In this document: piece after piece, positions 17,282 through 25,206 of the stretch
How positions within the stretch are numbered: the first letter of the stretch is position 1
Layout: every line of letters begins with the position of its first letter
DNA from: Beijerinckiaceae bacterium
GTDB taxonomy: Bacteria > Pseudomonadota > Alphaproteobacteria > Rhizobiales > Beijerinckiaceae
Reading direction: 5' to 3'
DNA length: 32,130 nucleotides
NCBI GenBank assembly: GCA_021324915.1
Contig: JAJPIC010000025.1
Span: forward strand, 1-32,130
The notes under the pieces: generated by a model
Told to the model about the DNA's origin: nothing
Databases searched by the model: none
Seen by the model: the letters and a program-made list of their open reading frames with translations, nothing else
Program-made: the position numbers and the translations under genes

Positions 17282-18258
17282 CTTACCGCCAGCATGCGTT
17301 CGACGGCGCGGCGCGCCCGCGCAGCGGTTACCGGGTCGATCGCAACTTCGTGCCGCATAGTCTCGAGCGCCACGCGGATGTTCTTCAGCGTGATGCGCTT
17401 CATATGCGGGCAGAGATTGCACGGGCGGATGAATTCGAGCTCCGGATATTGAATGGCGATATTGTCGCTCATCGAACATTCGGTGAGCAAAGCGAGGCGC
17501 TGCGGCTTGTTCTTGCCGACGTAGGATGAGAGCGCCGCGGTCGAGCCGGAGAAATCCGAAGCCTCGACCACTTCCGGCGGACATTCGGGGTGAGCAAGAA
17601 CGACGACGCCGGGATAGTCCTCGCGCAATTGCGCAACTTCCTCGGCGCCGAAGCGCTCGTGCACTTCGCAATGCCCCTTCCAGGTGATGATCTCGACGCC
17701 CGTCTCGGCCGCGACGTTCTTGGCGAGATATTCGTCAGGGATCATGATCACCCGCGGTACGCCGAGCGATTCGACGACCGCGCGCGCATTGCCCGAGGTG
17801 CAGCAAATGTCGGATTCGGCCTTCACCGCTGCGGAAGTGTTCACATAAGTGACGATCGGCGCGCCCGGGTAGGAGCGGCGCAACATGCGCACGTCTTCCG
17901 GCGTGATCGATTCCGCCAGCGAACAGCCCGCATGGGTATCGGGAATGAGGACCGTCTTCTCAGGATTGAGGAGCTTGGCCGTCTCGGCCATGAAATGGAC
18001 CCCGGCGAGGACGATGACATCCGCATCGACCCGCTGCGCTTCGCGCGCGAGCGCCAAGCTGTCCCCGACGATGTCGGCAACGCAGTGGTAGATCTCGGGC
18101 GTCTGGTAATTATGCGCCAAGATCACCGCATTGCGGCGTTTCTTCAGCTCATCGATAGCGTCGATATCGGCCGCAAAGACCGGCCATTCGATCGCCGGGA
18201 TCTGCTGGCTGACCTTGCCGTAAAGATCCTCCCGGGGCGCCAGCGCAGTTGTGGCCAT
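17278..18258 (-). CDS. nadA: quinolinate synthase NadA
   Basis: A protein of 326 residues, a 4Fe-4S enzyme that condenses iminoaspartate with dihydroxyacetone phosphate to quinolinate. Conserved blocks: [80 protein letters not shown] and [14 protein letters not shown]. The cysteines in DICCTS, HPECPP and PCNLCPHMK include the cluster ligands. It is the first gene of nadABC and is preceded by a symmetric double operator (18263-18309), which suggests NAD-responsive control by the neighbouring NadQ-type regulator. Confidence 0.96.
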   Translation of the reverse strand: MATTALAPREDLYGKVSQQIPAIEWPVFAADIDAIDELKKRRNAVILAHNYQTPEIYHCVADIVGDSLALAREAQRVDADVIVLAGVHFMAETAKLLNPEKTVLIPDTHAGCSLAESITPEDVRMLRRSYPGAPIVTYVNTSAAVKAESDICCTSGNARAVVESLGVPRVIMIPDEYLAKNVAAETGVEIITWKGHCEVHERFGAEEVAQLREDYPGVVVLAHPECPPEVVEASDFSGSTAALSSYVGKNKPQRLALLTECSMSDNIAIQYPELEFIRPCNLCPHMKRITLKNIRVALETMRHEVAIDPVTAARARRAVERMLAVR

Positions 18259-18262
18259 TTGA

Positions 18263-18309
18263 TATACTCCGCCTGAGCATTAATCGATAATATGCTGGGG
18301 TTGAGTATA
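18263..18309 (-). promoter_or_regulatory. double palindromic operator upstream of nadA (candidate NadQ sites)
   Basis: Two 19-bp sites face each other across the shared centre 18286. Site 1 (18263-18281) reads TATACTC, five bases, GAGCATT. Site 2 (18291-18309) reads TATGCTG, five bases, GAGTATA. Each has one perfect half (TATACTC or its complement GAGTATA) and one half with 5 of 7 matches. The whole block is also a long dyad, with TATACTC/GAGTATA outer arms and AGCAT/ATGCT inner arms. On the minus strand a -35-like TTGACA (18320-18315) overlaps the nadQ stop, so the sites cover the likely promoter. Assignment to NadQ rests on gene context, and a weak -10 is all I can see. Confidence 0.6.
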
Positions 18310-18316
18310 AACTTTG

Positions 18317-19369
18317 TCAAGAGCGCGAGATGGGGAGCTTCGTCCCGACGATTGCACGCTCGGTAAGGATCTCGCGGCGGAAGCGGAAGAGCTTGGCTGG
18401 ACGCCCGCGCGTGTCCTGGCTCATTTGCCCTGTTTCTTCAACGAGCTGCTGTTGTTCGACAAGCCGGCGGAAATTTTGCTTGTGAACGAGGCGGCCGGCG
18501 AGCGCCTCGACGCAACGCTGCAACTGCAGAAGCGTGAACGTGTCGGGCAGGAGCTCGAAGACAACCGGATGATATTTGATCTTGGCGCGCAGCCGCGCAA
18601 TGCCCGTCGCCAGAATGCGCCGATGGTCGAGGACCATGCTGCGGCTCGGCACCGGGGCAGGGCCGAGCTCCGGCTTCGCGCGCCGCGCCTCGGGAATGAG
18701 CCCCGCTTCATAGAGCAGCTCATAGCGCTGCAGCACGAGCTCTTCGTTCCAGGGCTTGCCGTCGAGGCCGAAGGTCACAGCAATTCGATTGAGCCGCTCC
18801 TGGCGCAGGAGGCGGTTCGGCGCAGCCTCGGCGAAGGCGGTAAGGTTCGGCAGCAGGACGTCGTCGATGATCGCGGGTACGCCGAGACGCTGGTCCTCCC
18901 AGGGGAAATAGAGATACCAGCTCTGCCAGCTCGCCTCATAATCTCCGGCGGCCGGCTGTTCGCGCGTGAGCCCGAGATAGCTGATCGAAATGACGCGCTG
19001 GTCGGAACCGAGCCCGCGGTCGCGGTCGGCGAACGTATAGAGCTGTTCGACATAGCCGAGCGGATGATGGGTCTGACGTTCCACCCAGGCGCGCAGACCC
19101 GATTGCAGGGAGCGATGTGCGAGCTCGAATGGGCCGGAGGGCAGGGCGCGGGCGTCCTGTAGCGTCAGCACGCGCGGTTCGCCGCCGGTCACGGCGACGA
19201 GCACGGCAATGAGATCGGCGGCGATGCCGTGCCCTGGACTGGTTTCGGGCTGGAGTTCGGCGGGCGCGCGTGCGCGTTCCGGCCTGCTCATGGCTTCGAT
19301 CCTATCGGCGCGTCGGCCGTCGGCAAGAATGGGGTCTGCCGGTTCGGCGCCCGATTCTGCGCTGTTCAT
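18317..19369 (-). CDS. nadQ: NadQ-type transcriptional regulator of NAD synthesis (Nudix-like, winged helix)
   Basis: A protein of about 350 residues from the ATG at 19369, or 324 from the ATG at 19291 (MSRPERARAP), which has a better GGA upstream. The C-terminal third has an NrtR-type winged helix: HPVVFELLPDTFTLLQLQRC, then NFRRLV and GRPAKLFRFR. The N-terminal half resembles a Nudix fold (LIAVLVAVTGGEPRVLTLQ at the first strands) but the Nudix box is not conserved (GLRAWVERQTHHPLG where G-x5-E-x7-RE-x-EE-x-G is expected), so it is probably a sensor without hydrolase activity. Alphaproteobacterial NadQ regulators of nadABC have this architecture. The protein is encoded directly upstream of nadA and ends at its promoter. 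Confidence 0.8.
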   Translation of the reverse strand: MNSAESGAEPADPILADGRRADRIEAMSRPERARAPAELQPETSPGHGIAADLIAVLVAVTGGEPRVLTLQDARALPSGPFELAHRSLQSGLRAWVERQTHHPLGYVEQLYTFADRDRGLGSDQRVISISYLGLTREQPAAGDYEASWQSWYLYFPWEDQRLGVPAIIDDVLLPNLTAFAEAAPNRLLRQERLNRIAVTFGLDGKPWNEELVLQRYELLYEAGLIPEARRAKPELGPAPVPSRSMVLDHRRILATGIARLRAKIKYHPVVFELLPDTFTLLQLQRCVEALAGRLVHKQNFRRLVEQQQLVEETGQMSQDTRGRPAKLFRFRREILTERAIVGTKLPISRS

Positions 19370-19440
19370 CAATAATTCTTTGCCAATCGAATGTGACGGG
19401 TTCCCGTCCGAAGACGGGTTCCTGCTCAATATGGTTGACT

Positions 19441-19839
19441 TTATCCGATATCCAAAGTCAGCGCAGCAATAGCGTGGCGGGGCCAGCGCCAGGGTACGAG
19501 ATAGATCGCATCGGCGCGCAGCGTGAGCCGCGCCGCCCAAGGATTTTGGGCTAGCCAGAGGCGGGCGGCACGCGACATGCGCCGGCGCTTGCGCTCGTCG
19601 ATTGCGGTCATGGCTTCGAGCAGGGTCGGGCGCAATTTCACTTCGACAAAGGCGACGCAATCGAATTTTCGGGCGATGACATCGATCTCGCCCCCGTTCA
19701 CGCAATAGCGCCGCGCCAGAATGCGGTAGCCTTTGAGTCGCAGGAAGAGCGCGGCGGCGGCTTCCGCATGTTGGCCGGAGAGAAGCGCCCGGCGGCGCTT
19801 TTCAACGGGCGCGGGCTGCGAGTTCCACCGCTCGGGCAT
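19441..19839 (-). CDS. YraN family (UPF0102) nuclease-fold protein
   Basis: A protein of 132 residues. The Holliday junction resolvase-like restriction-endonuclease fold of the family shows in GEIDVIARK and VAFVEVKLRP, with the catalytic-type Asp and Glu-x-Lys, preceded by the helix GQHAEAAAALFLRLKGYRIL. Function is unproven, and a role in nucleic acid processing is assumed for the family. Its start overlaps the 3' end of rsmI by 38 bp in another phase, as often seen for this pair. Confidence 0.88.
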   Translation of the reverse strand: MPERWNSQPAPVEKRRRALLSGQHAEAAAALFLRLKGYRILARRYCVNGGEIDVIARKFDCVAFVEVKLRPTLLEAMTAIDERKRRRMSRAARLWLAQNPWAARLTLRADAIYLVPWRWPRHAIAALTLDIG

Positions 19840-20725
19840 AGATTTTCCGCCGCGGCTGACCGGTCTCGGCCGAAACTACGGTCGCCGCTTCCTTCACCGA
19901 CAAGGTTTCGAGTGCTTTGCCGATCCGAGCGTCGAGCTCGGCGGCGTCAATGCTTTTTATCTCAGGCGAGGGCGGTCCGACGAGCAGCACGATCTCGCCT
20001 TTTAACGCCTCGTCTGCGTAAACCTGCGCAAGCTCAGGGAGCGTTCCGCGCCGCACGGTTTCGAACACTTTCGTCAATTCGCGCGCCAACGCAGCCTCGC
20101 GCGGCCCCAAGACCGCGGCGAGATCGGCGAGCGTTTCGGCGACCCGGCGCGGAGATTCGAAGAAGACCAAAGTGCCCGGAATGGCGGCAAGCTCGGCGAT
20201 CCTTTGTCGGCGTGCCGCGGATTTCACCGGCAGAAATCCCTCGAAAAAGAACCGGTCGGTGGGTAGGCCCGCCACCACGAGAGCCGAGAGCACCGCCGAG
20301 GCGCCGGGCACAGCAGTGACCGGCACGCCCCGGCTCACCGCTTCCGTGACGAGCCTGTAGCCGGGATCCGAGATGAGCGGGGTGCCAGCGTCCGAAACAA
20401 GCGCCAGTGCGGCTCCTTCGACGAGCCGGGCGATGAGCCCGGGGCGCACGAGTTCGGCATTATGCTCGTGATAGGCGATCAGCGGCGTCGCGATCCCATA
20501 ATGGGCGAGCAAGATCTTGGTGACGCGCGTATCCTCCGCGATGACGGCGTCGGCGGCCGCGAGCGTCCCGAGCGCGCGCAGCGAAATATCGGCGAGATTG
20601 CCGATCGGTGTCGCGACGACATGCAAACCGGCGGGCAGCGGCTCGGCTTCGGCCCTGAGACCGAAAGCCGTGAAGGACGGCGGACTTTCGCTCCGCGGCA
20701 TGGAGTGCGGCGTCTTGGACGTCAT
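19802..20725 (-). CDS. rsmI: 16S rRNA (cytidine(1402)-2'-O)-methyltransferase RsmI
   Basis: A protein of 307 residues of the tetrapyrrole-methylase fold family. It methylates the ribose of C1402 in the decoding centre of 16S rRNA using S-adenosylmethionine. Motifs: LHVVATPIGNLADISLRAL at the start of the fold, EDTRVTKILL, LVSDAGTPLISDPGYRLV, and VPGASAVLSALVVAGLPTD with the Phe-rich FFFEGFLP. A tail of about 70 residues follows. It forms a unit with yraN. The upstream region holds a promoter-like element with a duplicated -10 box (20772-20821). Confidence 0.94.
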   Translation of the reverse strand: MTSKTPHSMPRSESPPSFTAFGLRAEAEPLPAGLHVVATPIGNLADISLRALGTLAAADAVIAEDTRVTKILLAHYGIATPLIAYHEHNAELVRPGLIARLVEGAALALVSDAGTPLISDPGYRLVTEAVSRGVPVTAVPGASAVLSALVVAGLPTDRFFFEGFLPVKSAARRQRIAELAAIPGTLVFFESPRRVAETLADLAAVLGPREAALARELTKVFETVRRGTLPELAQVYADEALKGEIVLLVGPPSPEIKSIDAAELDARIGKALETLSVKEAATVVSAETGQPRRKIYARAVELAARAR

Positions 20726-20768
20726 CGCGAAGATCTTCGGGCTGGTTCTTTATATCGCTCAAGCCGTT

Positions 20769-20810
20769 TGCTTTATAGAACTGCGCGGCTGCTTTATAGA
20801 ACTGCGCGGC
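20769..20810 (-). repeat. 21-bp perfect tandem repeat carrying a -10 box, upstream of rsmI
   Basis: Two identical 21-bp units lie side by side (20769-20789 and 20790-20810). On the minus strand each contains TATAAA (20777-20772 and 20798-20793). The period of 21 is about two helical turns. The unit length is a multiple of three, but I see no gene in this stretch. Confidence 0.85.
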
Positions 20811-20821
20811 CTTGATCACAA
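20793..20821 (-). promoter_or_regulatory. predicted promoter of rsmI-yraN
   Basis: On the minus strand a -35 box TTGTGA (20821-20816) is followed after 17 bp by TATAAA (20798-20793). The second TATAAA of the tandem repeat lies 21 bp further downstream, and a third occurs at 20757-20752. The predicted leader before the rsmI ATG is roughly 60 bases. Confidence 0.5.
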
Positions 20822-20853
20822 GATAAGGGGCCGCACTCATTTACTTTTGATTG

Positions 20854-20876
20854 CCCACAAACGGATATATTGTGGG
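20854..20876. promoter_or_regulatory. perfect 7-bp inverted repeat in the rsmI / lipoprotein divergent region
   Basis: CCCACAA (20854-20860) and TTGTGGG (20870-20876) are separated by nine bases, a geometry suited to a dimeric regulator or a small hairpin. It lies upstream of both divergent genes. No matching regulator is recognised. Confidence 0.4.
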
Positions 20877-21010
20877 TACATAGAACGCGGGTCCGGCCTC
20901 AGATTGGGGCCCAGCTTGCTGCGGCCCTTCAGCAGGGCCGAAAGGGAACCAGCTTGACAATCGGCTCTTCGGAAAGCCTCGTCCATTCCGCGCGCCATCT
21001 TCGCGCCGGC

Positions 21011-22222
21011 ATGAAGATTTCGATTGCGGCGGCCGCCTCTCTTATTCTGGCCTCCTGCCTTTCCGACGATCCATCGGGCCAGACGAACAATACCGATTTC
21101 GTCGGTGCGGTGCCCGTCACGCCGGTCCAGAGCCAGCCGCTTCCCGGCGCGCAGCCGAACGCGCAACCTTCCGGCGATCAGATCGGCACAGGACCGGTAC
21201 ATGTGGCAATGATCTTGCCCTTGACGCAAGGGACCTCGCCGAGCGTCGTCGGCACGTCCTTGCGTAACGCGGCGGACCTCGCACTCTCCGAATCCGGCAG
21301 CACGGATGTTACCATCTATCTGAAGGACGATCATTCGACTCCCGATGGGGCGCGCCAGGCTGCACAAGCGGCTATTGCCGAAGGCGACGAAATGGTTCTC
21401 GGGCCGCTGTTCTCGCCCGACGTCAAGGCGGTCGCTTCCGTCACGCAGCCGGCGAACAAGACGGTCGTTGCATTTTCCACCGACACTTCGAATGCCGAGC
21501 CGGGCGTTTATCTTCTTTCGTTCCTGATCGAGAATTATGTCGATCGGATCGTCGATTATGCAGCTTCGCAGGGCAAGAAATCCTTCGCCGCGCTTATCCC
21601 CGACAATGATTACGGGCGGGTGGCGGAGGCCGAATTCCAGCAATATTGCGCCCATCGCGGCCTGCGCGTCATGGGTGTTGAGGATTATACGCCGCAGACG
21701 CTGAAAGCGTCCGTGCAGAAGATCGCCCAGCTTGGCGATCAGATCGATACTCTGTTCATCCCGGAACAGGCGAATGCCATGCCCGCCATGGCGCAGGCGC
21801 TCACCGCGGCCGGGCTCGATTCGAAAAAGGTGCAGATCCTCGGTACCGGCCTGTGGAACGACGCGCGCGTTTTGAGCCTGCCGGCGCTGCAGGGCGCCTG
21901 GTTCGCGGCCCCGGACAATGCCGGCTTTACGGCCTTTGCAGCGCGCTACCGGGCGCGCTTCAAATCCGATCCGACGCGTATTGCAACGCTCGGCTATGAT
22001 GCGGCCTCGCTTGCTGTCGCCCTGTCGCACAAGCCGGCCCCGCATTATACGCAAGACGTGATAACGAGCCGCGCGGGCTTCAACGGCGTCGACGGCGTCT
22101 TCCGCTTCCTGGCCAATGGGCGCAACGAGCGCGCGCTGGCAATATTGCAGATCAATAATGGAACGACCGCACAGCTCAGCGCGCCGCCGCGCACGCTCGC
22201 GTCGAATTCCTCTGCGACCTAG
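21011..22222 (+). CDS. lipoprotein of the penicillin-binding protein activator (LpoA-like) / periplasmic binding family
   Basis: A protein of 403 residues with a lipoprotein signal: MKISIAAAASLILASC, where LASC fits the lipobox with Cys16. A Pro/Gln/Asn-rich linker to about 60 leads into a type I periplasmic-binding (Leu/Ile/Val-receptor-like) fold that begins HVAMILPLTQG and includes EGDEMVLGPLFSPDVKAV and FAALIPDNDYGR. This matches the C-terminal domain of LpoA, an outer-membrane activator of peptidoglycan synthase PBP1A, but the N-terminal TPR-like domain of the E. coli protein is absent. It sits divergent to rsmI, as lpoA does in E. coli. A TTG at 20954 with an AGGGA upstream would add 19 residues, but the signal fits better from 21011. 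Confidence 0.82.
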   Translation: MKISIAAAASLILASCLSDDPSGQTNNTDFVGAVPVTPVQSQPLPGAQPNAQPSGDQIGTGPVHVAMILPLTQGTSPSVVGTSLRNAADLALSESGSTDVTIYLKDDHSTPDGARQAAQAAIAEGDEMVLGPLFSPDVKAVASVTQPANKTVVAFSTDTSNAEPGVYLLSFLIENYVDRIVDYAASQGKKSFAALIPDNDYGRVAEAEFQQYCAHRGLRVMGVEDYTPQTLKASVQKIAQLGDQIDTLFIPEQANAMPAMAQALTAAGLDSKKVQILGTGLWNDARVLSLPALQGAWFAAPDNAGFTAFAARYRARFKSDPTRIATLGYDAASLAVALSHKPAPHYTQDVITSRAGFNGVDGVFRFLANGRNERALAILQINNGTTAQLSAPPRTLASNSSAT

Positions 22223-22243
22223 AGCGTGATTCGCTCGGGACTC

Positions 22244-22280
22244 GGGCGCTTTCCCGGACGGCGCCCAGTGCCGGTCCGGG
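22244..22280 (+). terminator. GC-rich hairpin region after the lipoprotein gene
   Basis: Two overlapping stems can form: GGGCGC/GCGCCC (22244-22249 with 22261-22266) and CCCGGAC/GTCCGGG (22253-22259 with 22274-22280). They exclude each other. No T tract follows, so this is at best an atypical terminator in the convergent gap between the lipoprotein gene and the DUF707 gene. Confidence 0.25.
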
Positions 22281-22332
22281 TCCAGGCAGGGCCCAAAATC
22301 TGCGCCCGTATCCGCGAGCTTGTCCGTGAGTA

Positions 22333-23619
22333 CTAGCCGGCCTCGTGCGGTTCGAGAAAATGGACCGCGCTCATTTTGTCGTTGATGTCGAATTTCATGG
22401 CGACCTTGCCCGCTTCGATCGTCGGCTCGATCCCGTGCCGGCGCAGGAATTGGTAGAAGGCGCCGTCCTTCAGATCGACTTCGCGCGCGTGGACGCAAAC
22501 GATATCGCCTAGAAGGGCGATCGTATTGCCGAAACGCTTGCGCACTTCCGCGCTGAGCAGGGTATCGATTCCCCAGCCACTGATATTCTCCTTGAAGACC
22601 CAGCCGCATTCGGCGAGCGCGCGACGCGAAATGACCGGCATCATGATCTCGATCGCCGATATGGGCCGCAAGCCCTTGCCCGCCGATGGCTGTTTCAATA
22701 CCGGGAAGAAGCAGCTCGACTCTTCGCTGAGAGAAGCTTGCAAGAGATCGAGCCGGCGCTCGTCGAGCGTTTGGAAGAGCGTTTCGATTTCGACCTGCGA
22801 GATGGTCACGTCATCATCGAGGAAGAGGACGGCATCGTAAGCGAGCAGGAGGTCGGGCGAGGTTTCGAGAATCTTGCGCACCGCCGTGACCTTCGTGCCC
22901 TTCTGGCGGAAGACATAATCCGCCTCGTCGGGAACGCGCGTGCTCGCATCGTAATAATTGATGAGAATATCGAAGTTGGCGCCTTGGAAATTGTAAGCGG
23001 GAACGAAGTCTCGCCCGGATTGAATGAAGACCAGGAAACGCCGCTCGGGTCGCGCCGATCGCTTCAAAGTCTCAAGCTCGATCGAAGCGTAGAATTCGGT
23101 TTCGCGCTTTTCGAGTTCGGCGATATTGACCGGCGGATCGTCCACCTCGCAAAAATATTCATAGGCATAGTTTTTCCGATCGGCATGATCGCGCGCGATC
23201 GCGCGTCGGAAGAATTGCATATCGAAGCACGGCGCAGGATCGTAGCCTCTGTCGAATCCAGTGAGCAAGAAATGCCGGAGCGGATTTTCGTTCGTCGCCA
23301 ATTCGGCCGCATGTTTCTCGATATACCAGCGCGAATCGAAATAGGGCGAAGTCGGATGGCCCCAAAGCTTCTGGTCATCGAAATAATCGATGAGCCGCCG
23401 CGTGCCGGATTGCCGCGCGAAGAAGTCGGGATCGAAGAAAGCATTGGGCCGCAAGCCCGCCGCTTCGCCGAACATGAGGTAATGCGGCAGCGCAAGAAAG
23501 CAGAGGAGCGCGGTTTTGAAATGGCACCGGCTATAGGCCGCGTGCGCGAAGAGGCCGCTGCGAACGAGGAGGTAGTAATCGCGCGGGAAATGCGCGAGGC
23601 GCGTTAAAATATCGTTCAT
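22333..23619 (-). CDS. DUF707 protein, glycosyltransferase-like, with an N-terminal polysaccharide-synthesis-type segment
   Basis: A protein of 428 residues in two parts. Residues of about 55-160 contain two units of the kind found before glycosyltransferase domains in surface-polysaccharide proteins: FFDPDFFARQSGTRRLI and SPYFDSRWYIEKHA, followed by NPLRHFLLTGFDRGYDPAPCFD. From about 190 a DUF707 domain follows: FLVFIQSGRDFVPAY, FDILINYYDAST and the Asp-rich DAVLFLDDDVTIS, which resembles the metal-binding DxD region of family A glycosyltransferases. A role in capsule, LPS or exopolysaccharide decoration is likely, but donor and acceptor are unknown. It lies 63 bp downstream of hemW on the same strand. 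Confidence 0.75.
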   Translation of the reverse strand: MNDILTRLAHFPRDYYLLVRSGLFAHAAYSRCHFKTALLCFLALPHYLMFGEAAGLRPNAFFDPDFFARQSGTRRLIDYFDDQKLWGHPTSPYFDSRWYIEKHAAELATNENPLRHFLLTGFDRGYDPAPCFDMQFFRRAIARDHADRKNYAYEYFCEVDDPPVNIAELEKRETEFYASIELETLKRSARPERRFLVFIQSGRDFVPAYNFQGANFDILINYYDASTRVPDEADYVFRQKGTKVTAVRKILETSPDLLLAYDAVLFLDDDVTISQVEIETLFQTLDERRLDLLQASLSEESSCFFPVLKQPSAGKGLRPISAIEIMMPVISRRALAECGWVFKENISGWGIDTLLSAEVRKRFGNTIALLGDIVCVHAREVDLKDGAFYQFLRRHGIEPTIEAGKVAMKFDINDKMSAVHFLEPHEAG

Positions 23620-23682
23620 GAACCTCGACTCATGCGGACGCCCGGCTTCGCTTTGGGGTAGCGAGAATTTTCAGGATCCGCT

Positions 23683-24852
23683 TCAGGCAGCAAGATCGGC
23701 AACGACGGCATCGAGCACCGGAAAGCCTTCGGCGCTGACCCGCAGGCGCCCGGCGGGCGTCAATTCCACCATGCCCTCGGCGAGGAGAGAGGCGATCCGT
23801 TCCGGATCGAGCCGGCGCCCGGCGACCGCCTCGAAACGGGCGGGCTCGATTCCTTCCGCGAGCCGCAGGCCCATGAGCAAGAATTCGTCGCCTTGCTCCT
23901 CGCTCGACAGGATTTCGTCCTCGACAAGCGCCTGACGGTCGGCCTCGACAACCGTCAGCCACATTTCGGGATGCCGTTCAGTCGCCATGGCGCGCCGGCC
24001 GGCGGGCGTCGAAATCCGGCCATGCGCGCCCGGTCCAACGCCGACATATTCACCATAACGCCAATAGATGAGATTGTGCCGGCTCTCGGCGCCCGGCCGG
24101 GCATGATTGGAGACTTCATAGGCCGGCAGGCCCGCCGCCTCGGTGAGCTCCTGCGTCGTGTCCCAGAAGGCGCGGCCAGTATCCCCATCGGGCAATTTGA
24201 GCTTGCCGGCGCGAAAAAGGCGCTCGAAGATCGTGTCGGGCTCGATCGTCAATTGATAAAGCGAGAGATGATCGCCCGCACGGTTGAGCGCGGTCTTCAG
24301 CTCCGCGCGCCAGGACTTCACGCTCTGCTGCGGACGCGCATAGATGAGATCGAAGGAGAAGCGGTCGAAAACGGAGGCCGCAACGTCGAGCGCGGCGTTT
24401 GCTTCCGCTACCGTGTGCAGCCGGCCGAGCATTTTGAGATCGGCGTCATTGAAGGATTGGACACCGATCGAGACGCGGTTGACGCCTGCCTTGCGATAAT
24501 CGCGGAAACGGCCTGCTTCGACGCTCGACGGGTTGGCTTCGAGCGTGACTTCCACGTCCGGCGCATGCCGCCAGAGTTTTGTGCAGGCTTCGAGGATCGC
24601 GCTGACGCTCGAAGCCTTCATCAGGGACGGCGTGCCGCCGCCGAAATAGACCGACCGCAGGACCCGGCCTTTGGTCAGGCTGGCGCGATGCGCCAGCTCG
24701 GTGACGATCGCATTGACGAAGCGTTTTTCGTCTATCGGCTCGGAGCGGACATGACTGTTAAAGTCGCAATAGGGGCACTTCGACAGGCAGAAAGGCCAGT
24801 GAACATAGACCGCGAAGCCGGGGTCGGTCTGGAGATGGGTCGGACGAGCCAT
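23683..24852 (-). CDS. hemW: radical SAM protein HemW (coproporphyrinogen dehydrogenase-like)
   Basis: A protein of 389 residues, HemW length. The radical SAM cluster motif is CLSKCPYCDF (Cys-x3-Cys-x2-Cys) near residues 22-31 after AVYVHWPF. Further family blocks are SVYFGGGTPSLM, VTLEANPSSVE and GVNRVSIGVQSFNDADLKMLGR. HemW proteins are heme chaperones that bind and insert heme, and they lack the extra N-terminal sequence of true HemN, which argues against coproporphyrinogen oxidase activity here. The usual neighbours rdgB and rph are not in the window. Confidence 0.92.
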   Translation of the reverse strand: MARPTHLQTDPGFAVYVHWPFCLSKCPYCDFNSHVRSEPIDEKRFVNAIVTELAHRASLTKGRVLRSVYFGGGTPSLMKASSVSAILEACTKLWRHAPDVEVTLEANPSSVEAGRFRDYRKAGVNRVSIGVQSFNDADLKMLGRLHTVAEANAALDVAASVFDRFSFDLIYARPQQSVKSWRAELKTALNRAGDHLSLYQLTIEPDTIFERLFRAGKLKLPDGDTGRAFWDTTQELTEAAGLPAYEVSNHARPGAESRHNLIYWRYGEYVGVGPGAHGRISTPAGRRAMATERHPEMWLTVVEADRQALVEDEILSSEEQGDEFLLMGLRLAEGIEPARFEAVAGRRLDPERIASLLAEGMVELTPAGRLRVSAEGFPVLDAVVADLAA

Positions 24853-25111
24853 GCCGCCTTATGTCACGCTGCGGGGCGCCGGTCACGAATAAAGGCCGCG
24901 CTTCCCACACGCCGCTGGCTGACATAACGGAAGCTTGGCCCACCGGACCCGAAAGGCGAATGAAGGTCAGGGCGCCGGCCCGGCAAATTCAATCTCGGGC
25001 CGGGCCGGAAAAACGAAAAGCAAAGTGCAATTTGATCTGCGCTGCCGGAGCCGCAAGTCGAGGCGCGCCGCACGGGCGAAAATCGCGTCTTCGTCTAAAA
25101 ATGTTGAATTT

Positions 25112-25196
25112 TGGTGCCCTGGAGAGGACTCGAACCTCCACGGCTTTCACCACTGGTACCTGAAACCAGCGCGTCTACCAATTCCGCCACCAGGGC
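25112..25196 (-). tRNA. tRNA-Leu (CAG)
   Basis: Minus strand, 85 bases with the CCA encoded. The acceptor stem pairs GCCCTGG (25196-25190) with CCAGGGC (25122-25116), then A-CCA. The D arm carries GGAATTGGTAGACGCG. The anticodon stem CTGGT/ACCAG encloses the loop TTCAGGT with anticodon CAG, which reads CUG. A long variable arm, typical of Leu, precedes the T arm GGTTCGAGTCC. Open frames across this stretch are not genes. Confidence 0.95.
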
Positions 25197-25206
25197 AAGG
25201 CCGCCC

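Noticed and set aside
15830-17452. A 540-codon plus-strand frame opposite nadB and part of nadA
   Set aside because: Shadow of conserved NAD genes, with no recognisable domain.
19380-19440. Direct 10-bp repeat GACGGGTTCC twice in the nadQ leader
   Set aside because: A single short repeat in GC-rich DNA, with no dyad and no match to the nadA operator, so I cannot support it as a regulatory site.
20718-20840. A coding reading of the tandem repeat (MSAAPYLVIKAAQFYK and so on, minus strand)
   Set aside because: The frame runs into rsmI in another phase, has no family similarity and the region is better explained as a promoter.
20837-22609. A 590-codon open frame on the minus strand opposite the LpoA-like gene
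   Set aside because: It is the antisense shadow of a clear lipoprotein gene in high-GC DNA; the product is Arg-rich without domains and spans intergenic DNA.
24975-25003. GC-rich hairpin CCGGCCCG/CGGGCCGG as terminator of the tRNA-Leu transcript
   Set aside because: The T tract would lie on the wrong side of the stem for the minus strand, and the site is more than 100 bases from the tRNA.
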